From Saprospiraceae bacterium (GTDB taxonomy: Bacteria > Bacteroidota > Bacteroidia > Chitinophagales > Saprospiraceae): a stretch of 6,475 nucleotides of DNA. Below, piece by piece: positions 1-6,475 of the stretch. The notes under the pieces were generated by a model that was not told the DNA's origin, did no database searches, and worked only from the letters and a program-made list of their open reading frames with translations. Each line of letters opens with the position of its first letter. The stretch's first letter is position 1. Made by a program: the position numbers and the translations under genes. The stretch lies in assembly GCA_017995875.1 (NCBI GenBank), contig JAGOIB010000121.1:1-6475 (forward strand), given 5' to 3'.

Positions 1-2289
1 CAAAATGGACGTAAAAATTCTTGTTTTCGATAAGTTGGTCAGTATCAGAAAAATATTTCCGATGATCAGGGCTGAAAACGCAATGGCCCTGACTTCCCCA
101 TCTGAATGCCCTTCGCGAATCGAAAGAATATAGACTGAAACGACCATGGCCAGCAAAAGAAATCCCTGGAACAGACTAAAAAGCATTCTTCCACGACTGA
201 AAAAACGATCATTTGGATTTCTGGGTGGGCGGCTCATAATTCCTTTCTCTTCCTGTTCTGTCTCAAAAGCAATAGAACATGCAGGATCAATCACCATTTC
301 TAAAAACACGATATGCAGCGGCAGTAACAATAACGGAATAGCCGCATAGAACGCCGGTATCATGGTGAGCCCAATGATGGGGATATGGATGGCCAGGATA
401 TACGACATCGCTTTCTGCAGGTTGTCAAATATCCTTCTGCCTGAACGAATGGCGGCAACAATGGATGCAAAATTATCATCAAGCAATACGAGCGAAGAAG
501 CTTCCCTCGCCACATCCGTTCCTTTGTTCCCCATCGCAATGCCAATGTGCGCAGCCTTCAATGCCGGTGCATCATTGACCCCATCTCCTGTCATGGCTAC
601 GATTTCACCATTTGCCTTAAGGGCATTAACGATCCTCAATTTCTGCTGTGGAATAACCCTTGCAAAAACGGTAACATGTTGGATGCGCTTTTGCAATTGG
701 GTGTCATCCATATCTTTCAATTCATCGCCCGTGATCATTTTTCCTTGCGGTGGCAGTCCGGTTTGCATAGCAATATTCCTTGCCGTAACCGGATAATCAC
801 CGGTGATCATGATCACTTTTATGCCGGCGTTGTGGCATTCCCTGATTGCCTGCGGAACTTCAGGCCGGATAGGATCTTCAAATCCTATCAGCCCTCTAAA
901 CGTAAATTCAAATTCGTGTTGCATTTCCGGAAGAAGGAGACGGGTCGTGGAAGCACTGGCAACAGCTAAAACACGTAATCCTCTTTCTGCCATGGTTCGG
1001 ACAGCCTCCAGATGTTTTTTCATTTCCTGGTCATCCATTTTGCAAATACTGAAAATCGTTTCAGGTGCACCTTTGGCGGAAACCGAACAGCTATCCTCTA
1101 TATCATTCTCGTGGACACGGGTCATCGCTAAAAATGCATGACTGAATTCATATTCCCTGATCAGCCTTGATACATTCGGTGGCTCCGTCGATAGCTTGTC
1201 ATGCAGCGTTTGAATGGCGATTTCCATGGGATCAATGGAGCCATCCTGGGAGGCTTTGCTTGCAATCGAAAGTATTGGGAAAAGCAAATGTTGCTTTTGC
1301 GGAAAGTCCGTTTTTACGTACATCGTACCGGTGTCGTAAACAGCGGTGACTTCCATTTTATTTAACGTGATGGTTCCTGTCTTATCGCTGCACAAAACCG
1401 TCGCTGAGCCCAGCGATTCGATGGCTGAAGGCTTCCTGGTCAACACATTTTTTTTGGACAAATGCCAGGCTCCGAGGGCCATGAATATAGTGAGCACAAC
1501 AGGGAATTCTTCCGGCAAGACAGACATGGCTGCCGCAAGGCCATTGAGAAGGGATTGGATAAAATTACCCCTGGTAAAATAAAAAAGCATGACAATGCCA
1601 ATGCAGATGATTCCACCGATCAGAAAAAAATACCTGATCATCACACTTATTTCCTTTTGAAGGCGTGTTTCTCCCTGGTCGATGTTTTTTAAGGATATAC
1701 CAATTTTACCAAACTGAGTATCAATGCCGGTATGCCGCACGGTTGCCAATCCTTTGCCTTTTACGACAAGTGTCCCGCTATACACGGCCGCCTTCTTATC
1801 AGCAGAATCCTGTTGGCTTGATTTGACAACAGGAATGGATTCTCCCGTCAACATCGATTCGTCCACTGTAAGATGTATGGAATCTTCCAGGTCCCCGTCA
1901 GCTGCAATCCGGTCACCTTCATTTAACACCATACAATCCCCTACCACCACTTCTCTTCCGGGAATTCGAACTTCGATCCCATCCCTGATCACCATGGTGC
2001 GTGGAGAAGCAAGCATTTTAAGTGCCTCGAGCGCCCTTTCCGTTTTCTGATATTGATAAAAGGTGATGAAAATAATGACAAAGATGGTGGAGAGCATGAT
2101 GATACCCTCCCTGTAATCGCCAAGCATGATGTAAAGCACACCACAACTGATCAGCAACAAGAACATCGGTTCCCGCAGTACCTCAAGCGCTATCCTCCAG
2201 ATATTCTTCCGGCGTGAAGAGGGCAGTTCATTATATCCCCTTTCTTCTAATCTTGCCTTTGCTTCGGCTGTACTGAGTCCTCTGACCAT
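1..2289 (-). CDS. P-type cation-transporting ATPase (P2/Ca-ATPase-like), C-terminus beyond the window
   Basis: This is an inner-membrane pump that uses ATP to move a cation through a phospho-aspartate intermediate. I see 763 residues, open at the left edge; the usual length is about 830-900. The order is: cation-ATPase N-terminal segment with GLSTAEA and NELP (4-23); helices M1 (about 42-56) and M2 (62-78); actuator-domain TGES (148-151); M3 (219-238); M4 with PEEFP (259-263); phosphorylation motif DKTGTIT (302-308, acceptor D302); nucleotide-site KGAPE (406-410); DPIRP (472-476); MITGD (494-498); TGDGVNDAP (567-575); M5 (about 628-647); M6 (650-675) with E664 and D668; M7 (702-722); M8 (735-753). 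M9-M10 are missing. There is no heavy-metal-binding N-terminal domain and no CPC motif, so it is not a P1B metal pump. The ATG is the only good start, because an in-frame stop lies 27 bases upstream (2314-2316). No Shine-Dalgarno sequence is visible, as is usual in Bacteroidota. The family call is firm. The transported ion is not: calcium is the usual annotation, but only some of the SERCA ion ligands are kept. Confidence 0.96.
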   Translation of the reverse strand, partial: MVRGLSTAEAKARLEERGYNELPSSRRKNIWRIALEVLREPMFLLLISCGVLYIMLGDYREGIIMLSTIFVIIFITFYQYQKTERALEALKMLASPRTMVIRDGIEVRIPGREVVVGDCMVLNEGDRIAADGDLEDSIHLTVDESMLTGESIPVVKSSQQDSADKKAAVYSGTLVVKGKGLATVRHTGIDTQFGKIGISLKNIDQGETRLQKEISVMIRYFFLIGGIICIGIVMLFYFTRGNFIQSLLNGLAAAMSVLPEEFPVVLTIFMALGAWHLSKKNVLTRKPSAIESLGSATVLCSDKTGTITLNKMEVTAVYDTGTMYVKTDFPQKQHLLFPILSIASKASQDGSIDPMEIAIQTLHDKLSTEPPNVSRLIREYEFSHAFLAMTRVHENDIEDSCSVSAKGAPETIFSICKMDDQEMKKHLEAVRTMAERGLRVLAVASASTTRLLLPEMQHEFEFTFRGLIGFEDPIRPEVPQAIRECHNAGIKVIMITGDYPVTARNIAMQTGLPPQGKMITGDELKDMDDTQLQKRIQHVTVFARVIPQQKLRIVNALKANGEIVAMTGDGVNDAPALKAAHIGIAMGNKGTDVAREASSLVLLDDNFASIVAAIRSGRRIFDNLQKAMSYILAIHIPIIGLTMIPAFYAAIPLLLLPLHIVFLEMVIDPACSIAFETEQEEKGIMSRPPRNPNDRFFSRGRMLFSLFQGFLLLAMVVSVYILSIREGHSDGEVRAIAFSALIIGNIFLILTNLSKTRIFTSIL

Positions 2290-2370
2290 AAACCCAATAT
2301 ACGGGGAATGGAGTCACTAAATCAATGACCTGGGTGATGGGAAGGAAACTTCTTCGTCATTCTAAAGGCA

Positions 2371-2419
2371 GAGAGCAGAGAGCAGAGAGCATAGGGCAGA
2401 GAGCATAGAGCATAGAGCA
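2371..2419. repeat. Heptanucleotide tandem array, (G/T)AGAGCA x 7
   Basis: Seven consecutive seven-base units can be read without a gap: GAGAGCA three times, TAGGGCA, GAGAGCA, then TAGAGCA twice. The first base alternates between G and T, and one unit has a single A-to-G change, so the array is close to perfect. It sits 82 bases upstream of the ATPase start codon, so its copy number could affect promoter spacing or the 5' leader if transcription starts further up. No coding role is seen. Confidence 0.9.
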
Positions 2420-2467
2420 TTACCCCTATAAATGATAAAACTGAAGACCTATACTTATTGAATCACG

Positions 2468-2509
2468 ATTGACAGTTTACAATTGACAATTGACGATTGA
2501 CGATTGACG
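2468..2509. repeat. Heptanucleotide tandem array, ATTGAC(A/G) x 6
   Basis: Six seven-base units run in register: ATTGACA, a diverged GTTTACA, ATTGACA, then ATTGACG three times, followed by a partial ATT. Variation is concentrated in the last base of the unit. Because the unit begins with ATTG and the preceding base is often A or C, the array contains the small palindrome CAATTG. Runs of this type are, from memory, common between genes in Bacteroidota genomes; function is unknown. Confidence 0.88.
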
Positions 2510-2518
2510 ATTTCTTTT

Positions 2519-2546
2519 AGACTGTAGACTCCAGACACCTGACCTT
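2519..2546. repeat. Degenerate heptanucleotide array, AGACTCC-like x 3-4
   Basis: Units read AGACTGT, AGACTCC, AGACACC and a weaker TGACCTT, all in a seven-base register. The core GAC is kept in all four. The eight-base string CTCCAGAC recurs at 2561-2568 within the neighbouring inverted repeat, which suggests the two are related. This is the weakest of the period-7 arrays and could be a chance run. Confidence 0.55.
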
Positions 2547-2551
2547 TCGCT

Positions 2552-2575
2552 ATTTGAAGTCTCCAGACTTCAAAT
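2552..2575. repeat. Perfect inverted repeat, 11-bp arms with 2-base centre
   Basis: The left arm ATTTGAAGTCT (2552-2562) is the exact reverse complement of AGACTTCAAAT (2565-2575), with CC between. As RNA it would fold as a stem of about 10 pairs with a four-base loop on either strand. No T-run follows it on either strand, so it is not a standard intrinsic terminator. It could be a protein-binding palindrome, a transcript-end stem between the two genes, or a by-product of the CTCCAGAC repeat. Confidence 0.75.
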
Positions 2576-2614
2576 CAATATATCAAATCAGTATCTACTG
2601 TATAATCATTGATG

Positions 2615-2631
2615 GGCGGTCTGTGACCGCC
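2615..2631. repeat. GC-rich inverted repeat, 7-bp stem with 3-base loop
   Basis: GGCGGTC (2615-2621) pairs perfectly with GACCGCC (2625-2631) around a TGT loop. It stands out as GC-rich in an otherwise AT-rich gap. It lies 81 bases past the stop codon of the large secreted-protein gene and could stabilise or end that transcript. No U-tract follows on the minus strand, where the sequence continues CATCAATGATT, so a terminator call is not justified from sequence alone. Confidence 0.6.
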
Positions 2632-2645
2632 AGTTAGAATCAATA

Positions 2646-2673
2646 CTCACAACTCACAATTCACAACTCACAA
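2646..2673. repeat. Heptanucleotide tandem array, (C/T)TCACAA x 4
   Basis: Four contiguous seven-base units read CTCACAA, CTCACAA, TTCACAA, CTCACAA, differing only in the first base of the third. The period equals that of the arrays at 2371 and 2468, but the unit sequence is different. It lies in the 3' flank of the secreted-protein gene. Confidence 0.88.
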
Positions 2674-2684
2674 TTTTGATTCAC

Positions 2685-2716
2685 GCCTTACGGTCTTACG
2701 CTCTTACGTTTTTACT
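2685..2716. repeat. Octanucleotide array overlapping the stop codon, NNCTTACG x 3-4
   Basis: Units GCCTTACG, GTCTTACG and CTCTTACG are followed by a diverged TTTTTACT. Read on the coding (minus) strand they are CGTAAGNN units. The TAA stop codon of the large gene (2714-2712) falls in the diverged unit at the same register as the TAA of each CGTAAG unit. The array therefore abuts and overlaps the end of the coding sequence. Confidence 0.7.
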
Positions 2717-5700
2717 GTCTCACAATTCTTTGTGTCGCCACAAATTCACTTGCCTGTAACTGACAGATGAGGATACCATTGCTGATACCCAGTTGTGTTG
2801 CAGTCAGCTCCACAGCATTCATGCCTTTAGTAAAATCTCCTTTCTGTTCAGTGATCAGGCGACCTGAAAGATCGAATATCCTGATCGTAGCCTCTCCTGA
2901 TTGCTCTAGTTGGAAACGAATGATGGTTGAGGTAGAAAATGGATTGGGTTCGTTTTGGAATAAACGGTTTTGACTAAACGCCAATACAGTAGATGTAATC
3001 TCAAGGTCAACTTCCTGCTTGTCGAGTGATTCACCTATGTAGGCTTCCGGATGAAGCTGCGCCTTCTGGATTTGTAGCAAATCTGATAAAGACCCATCTT
3101 TCCGGGAAACAACAATAAGGCTAAACAAAACCTCATCTGAGGCAGCATGACTATTGTCTATACCATTCCAGCTCAACCGCAGCAGGCCCTCCTGTGAAAT
3201 AGTGTAATTGATTTTCTCGATCGGAAGACTTCCTGCAAGGACGTCAAGGACTTCCCCGCCCATCATTCGAAGAGCAAATTGTATTCCCGCAACATCATTC
3301 CATTGCGCACTGGTGATATCCACCTTGACAGGCACACCAGCTATCAGTTGTTGATCAGCAATCGATAACAGGAGTTTTTCATTTCCTCTTTTCTCTACTG
3401 AAACAGAGGTTGCATCCACTTCAACATCACCATTGACATCACCTATCTTGACTCCTACAAAATCAATATCTGTAAGGTGCTCGCTAAGGTATTCAATGCT
3501 ATATGTCTCCTTAAACAACCATGGATAACCTGCTTCAAGCTCCTGTCCGGCAATCCCAAATCTCCAGCTTGTGTTACGTGGCAATACAGTGTAAATGCCA
3601 AGTATTAGTTTTCTAAATTCAATCAAGTCAATCGCACTCACACTATTGCTCTTGTTGGCATCTGCAGCAATATACTGGTATGGTGAATCAAAATGCTTGA
3701 TGCCAAGCAGGTGTTTTTGAATCTGGATCAGGTCGAGCGTGTTGACCCCGTTGAGAAAATCTGTATTATCATATCCACGAACATAATAATCGACCTCAGG
3801 TGCAAGATCAGCAAATGCATATTTACCATCAATGTCTGTATTTGTTGTAGTGCTTTCGGTTAGTGATGGATCATCATACAAACGCATTTCAATATTCGGC
3901 AATACAATGCCACCCTCGGTAATAACTTTGCCGGAGATACTCTTGTTAAATCCACTCAGTGAAGCACAACTTGCAACTATATTGAGTTCATCAAGATCCC
4001 ATACAGATTCTGCTGCACCATTACCTACCGGGCAATATGACAGTAATTCAAACCTGAATGTTGTTGGGTCTTTTACGAGGAACTGATCATCGTCGAGAAA
4101 ATCGAGAATTGTTTCAGTCCACATCAGTGTCGTAGGTGTAGCAGGTGTCAGATAAATCTCTGACCCATTCTTCAATATGCGCACCCTGAACCATGTCGGG
4201 TAATTGTTCGGACCTGCACCACCGCTGATCCAGTTGTACATGAGCGGCGCTTTCTGGTAAAACGAAAATCCTGTCAAATGCACTGCGGTGTCCGGATCAG
4301 GGGTTACATTGATTTCAATGATGACTGATTTTTCATGACCTGGTACATAGGTACATCCATCCAATGTCGTAACACACATGCCTGGTGATTCAAAAACACC
4401 TGGTGTGCAACTGTGTTTGTTGACTTGAGGATTAGGACGATAGAGATTACCTGCCGTGATGGTGGCACATGGCAATGGTTGTGGATAGGAAGGAAGAAAT
4501 TCTGAATAATCCATGTGGGAACCATTACTCATAAATGATTCACATGCATCGAGATCATAGCGGATGATGGTACTGAGAAGGATGATGTTAATGGTGAGAA
4601 TACTGTCGCATCCATTAGCCGCAGATAATTCCTGGGTGAATTGTCCACCTTCATCAAAGGATTCTCCATTAATGACTATTGTTTCACCTTCAATGATGAG
4701 TGTGTCGATAGAACCTGTCAATGGAGGATCTGTTATGACATTATATTCGCAGGATGTAGAGCAGGTATCTCCCAGGGAGGAGAGCCATTGCACACTGACA
4801 GTATATGAACCAGCACTTTCTATGGTGATAGCGGAACCAGTGGTGGAACCAACGATACCAGGACCTGTCCAAACTGTGCTGACTATTTCATTGCCTTCTG
4901 CACCTGGAGGAAACACTTCTGGTTTGAAGGTTAGCTGAGAGGTTCCACCCTGGCAGAAATGGGATGGTCCTTCGATTTCGCATACGTAATATGATGGAAG
5001 GAAGAAAACATCCTGGCGTATGATGAGTTGTGAAAACCACCATGAATTGATTGTATTCAGATTACCAAACCCGGGAATATTGGGTTGTGTATAATTTGTC
5101 CACCGGTGACAAGGTGTAGTACATCCTGACAATTGCATCGCAGGCTCACCGCTACCCGATACAACGCCGATATTGGAATCATCATAGAAAAGCAATGAGG
5201 CACTGGCGACAGGACGTACAGAGGCGATGGTAAACCCATTGGTCATAAGTTCAGCATCGTATATCGGAAAATGATAAATACCCTGTGCGAATGCAATGGT
5301 TATAGGAATCTGCGTGGTAACATCTTCGAAAAGTGGATTACCTAATCCATCCAGTCCATTCCAAAATACGCAGGTTGGAATGCCGACTTCCTCTGCGGTA
5401 ACAGTGCGTGAAATAATGATGTCTGCTGTACCAGGAGTGTACATATTGTCAGGTCCATCAAAATCGAGCAGGAGATCAACTTGTCCTGCTTTAGATGTTG
5501 TAAATTTTATACAATACTCATCACCATTGCAGCGGCCCACACCGAGGATGGATATTTCACCAATACTTGCTGTCTCGCATATATCCACGGGATCATTGAG
5601 GAAGATGGCATATTCTGCTTTTGTGGCGTTTACGTTTTCAACACTCTTGCGATCCTCGTTGACATCACCGGTATTCTGGATACCGAAGCTGTTGAAGGCT

Positions 5701-6470
5701 ACATTGAATGCTGCGGGTTGGAAACCACTCCCATTGAAATTAATCTTGGTGACGAAAGAAGCGTTGTCATTGTCCGGATCAGGAGCGCAAACATAAAATG
5801 CTCCATTAAAGGGACGGAAAGGAAAACCAAAATCATTGATAGCAAAGATGGACCAGTTATATGACCATAAGCGACCTGGTTTTTCAACAGGCGATGGGCC
5901 TGAACAATCAGCAACAGTGATGTCCCAGAAATCGATCAGCAGATCATTATTTTCAAAATCCCGGAATTCGATATAATAATCACCCTTGCCGGTCCATCCC
6001 TGAGAACTTAAGTTGATGGAGGTAACTTGAGTAGCTACGTATCCTCCGGCCCCGTGAATCTGCATTGGGCCGTTAAAACCTTGTGACCAGTTTTGGATAT
6101 TAGCCTCAATGGGGGTCACAACGACCGGGCCGAATACCACATTTCCATTTGGATCCTTGATGCGGTATTCAAAATCCATGCGGGCTGGATTGGGAGATGT
6201 TACATTATTATGAGCCCAGTTGAAGCCAACGTACAGGCATTCTGTAGCAGGGTTTCGCACATGGATATAGAGTCTGCTTTGGGGATCCGGGCTATCATAG
6301 GAGGCAAAATTATTGTAGCTGGGATTATTGATATGCAGGGCGGCAATATCCGTTGTGGTATTACCCATGATATCAATGGAGCCATTTGGGGCAAGCTCGC
6401 GTGTTCCTTCTGCGGAAAGGTTTCCAATAGCAAGGATGGTTGCAAGAAGTAGGGGGGTAAAAATTCTCAT
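2712..6470 (-). CDS. Large secreted multidomain protein with dockerin-like and cohesin-like modules and a T9SS type A sorting domain
   Basis: This is an intact 1252-residue exported protein, probably released or anchored at the cell surface; its activity is unknown. Residues 1-20 form a Sec signal peptide (Arg2, hydrophobic core, likely cleavage after LSA). Residues 21-495 are beta-rich with scattered Cys and no fold I can name; they include RLYIHV (66-71), LLFYDD (426-431) and SGCTTPCHRW (448-457). Residues 497-580 look Ig/PKD-like (WTGPGI, GSYTVSV). Residues 582-632 form a short module with NGCDSI (619-624). Residues 639-836 form a Cys-containing module (YDLDACESF, VWDLDELN). Residues 843-900 resemble a carboxypeptidase-regulatory/CnaB sandwich (ISGKV, DIDGKYAFADL). 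Residues 902-959 are dockerin-like, with loops starting at N902 and D937. Residues 1030-1158 resemble cohesin. Residues 1167-1252 are the T9SS type A sorting domain (QNEPNPFS, FDLSGR, final ATQRIVRQ), which directs export across the outer membrane and is normally removed. The ATG precedes a well-formed signal peptide; only five bases of upstream sequence are visible. No catalytic motif was seen, so a structural, adhesive or glycan-binding role is my inference. Confidence 0.95.
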   Translation of the reverse strand: MRIFTPLLLATILAIGNLSAEGTRELAPNGSIDIMGNTTTDIAALHINNPSYNNFASYDSPDPQSRLYIHVRNPATECLYVGFNWAHNNVTSPNPARMDFEYRIKDPNGNVVFGPVVVTPIEANIQNWSQGFNGPMQIHGAGGYVATQVTSINLSSQGWTGKGDYYIEFRDFENNDLLIDFWDITVADCSGPSPVEKPGRLWSYNWSIFAINDFGFPFRPFNGAFYVCAPDPDNDNASFVTKINFNGSGFQPAAFNVAFNSFGIQNTGDVNEDRKSVENVNATKAEYAIFLNDPVDICETASIGEISILGVGRCNGDEYCIKFTTSKAGQVDLLLDFDGPDNMYTPGTADIIISRTVTAEEVGIPTCVFWNGLDGLGNPLFEDVTTQIPITIAFAQGIYHFPIYDAELMTNGFTIASVRPVASASLLFYDDSNIGVVSGSGEPAMQLSGCTTPCHRWTNYTQPNIPGFGNLNTINSWWFSQLIIRQDVFFLPSYYVCEIEGPSHFCQGGTSQLTFKPEVFPPGAEGNEIVSTVWTGPGIVGSTTGSAITIESAGSYTVSVQWLSSLGDTCSTSCEYNVITDPPLTGSIDTLIIEGETIVINGESFDEGGQFTQELSAANGCDSILTINIILLSTIIRYDLDACESFMSNGSHMDYSEFLPSYPQPLPCATITAGNLYRPNPQVNKHSCTPGVFESPGMCVTTLDGCTYVPGHEKSVIIEINVTPDPDTAVHLTGFSFYQKAPLMYNWISGGAGPNNYPTWFRVRILKNGSEIYLTPATPTTLMWTETILDFLDDDQFLVKDPTTFRFELLSYCPVGNGAAESVWDLDELNIVASCASLSGFNKSISGKVITEGGIVLPNIEMRLYDDPSLTESTTTNTDIDGKYAFADLAPEVDYYVRGYDNTDFLNGVNTLDLIQIQKHLLGIKHFDSPYQYIAADANKSNSVSAIDLIEFRKLILGIYTVLPRNTSWRFGIAGQELEAGYPWLFKETYSIEYLSEHLTDIDFVGVKIGDVNGDVEVDATSVSVEKRGNEKLLLSIADQQLIAGVPVKVDITSAQWNDVAGIQFALRMMGGEVLDVLAGSLPIEKINYTISQEGLLRLSWNGIDNSHAASDEVLFSLIVVSRKDGSLSDLLQIQKAQLHPEAYIGESLDKQEVDLEITSTVLAFSQNRLFQNEPNPFSTSTIIRFQLEQSGEATIRIFDLSGRLITEQKGDFTKGMNAVELTATQLGISNGILICQLQASEFVATQRIVRQ

Positions 6471-6475
6471 GTTAA

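Larger units (their letters stand above)
2290..2711. other. Repeat-rich intergenic region, no gene seen
   Basis: This 422-bp gap separates the 3' end of the secreted-protein gene from the start of the ATPase gene; both read on the minus strand. I found no credible coding frame, tRNA or rRNA in it. It holds a (G/T)AGAGCA array, an ATTGAC(A/G) array, a weak AGACTCC-like array, a CTCACAA array, an eight-base CTTACG array reaching into the upstream gene's stop codon, and two inverted repeats. The stretches 2290-2367, 2420-2467 and 2575-2614 show nothing I can name. The ATPase promoter presumably lies in 2290-2450, but I could not find a convincing TTG/TAnnTTTG pair of the Bacteroidota type. Confidence 0.85.

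Noticed and set aside
362..796. Plus-strand open frame of 144 codons opposite the ATPase gene
   Set aside because: It is a mirror of the strongly conserved ATPase reading frame, including the TGDGVNDAP and MITGD regions. Its own translation shows no domain or coherent composition.
902..1101. Possible loss of the nucleotide-binding site in the ATPase N domain, since the FSxxRK motif reads FSHAFLAM
   Set aside because: The KGAPE lysine (K406) is intact and, from memory, the bacterial subfamily with PEEFP usually lacks the Arg/Lys pair, so this looks like a subfamily trait rather than decay.
2294..2301. TATATTGG on the minus strand, one mismatch from the Bacteroidota -7 element TAnnTTTG
   Set aside because: It lies only four bases before the ATPase start codon, so transcription would begin inside the coding region, and no matching -33 element was found at the right spacing.
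2552..2631. Rho-independent terminator for the secreted-protein gene
   Set aside because: Two good stems exist, at 2552-2575 and 2615-2631, but neither is followed by a run of T on the minus strand.
2371..2673. Possible CRISPR array
   Set aside because: The repeats are 7-base units directly joined with no spacers, and the unit changes from array to array. No cas gene is present.
5296..5796. Plus-strand open frame of 166 codons opposite the secreted-protein gene
   Set aside because: The minus-strand frame is continuous through this stretch with a coherent domain order. The plus-strand product has no recognisable motif.

Overview
The window looks like a chromosomal stretch of a Bacteroidota bacterium. 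The closest fit by eye is the Saprospiria-like group (Lewinella/Haliscomenobacter type). The reasons are a very large secreted protein ending in a type IX secretion system (T9SS) type A sorting domain, a dockerin-like segment of the style common in that group, gene starts without a clear Shine-Dalgarno sequence, and an intergenic region full of short tandem repeats. The lineage is an inference from memory of protein style, not from a search.

Layout: both genes lie on the minus strand, so the window reads right to left. Positions 6470-2712 encode an intact 1252-residue secreted multidomain protein. In order it has a signal peptide, a long N-terminal beta-rich region of unknown function, an Ig/PKD-like segment, a short module containing NGCDSI, a Cys-containing module of about 200 residues, a carboxypeptidase-regulatory-like (CnaB-like) sandwich, a dockerin-like pair of Ca-binding loops, a cohesin-like sandwich, and the T9SS sorting domain. 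Positions 2711-2290 are a 422-bp noncoding gap. It holds three clear seven-base tandem arrays with different unit sequences, a weak fourth one, an eight-base array that overlaps the stop codon of the large gene, and two inverted repeats. Positions 2289-1 encode a P-type cation ATPase (P2/Ca-ATPase-like) that runs off the left edge; 763 residues are visible, and about two C-terminal membrane helices are missing.

Nothing suggests the two genes act together. One product is exported to the cell surface or medium, the other sits in the inner membrane, and the long repeat-rich gap argues for separate transcription. I see no RNA gene, mobile element, CRISPR array or defence system. The points most worth a second look are the period-7 arrays that share a period but not a sequence, the presence of dockerin-like and cohesin-like modules in one polypeptide, and the non-canonical ion-site residues of the ATPase.
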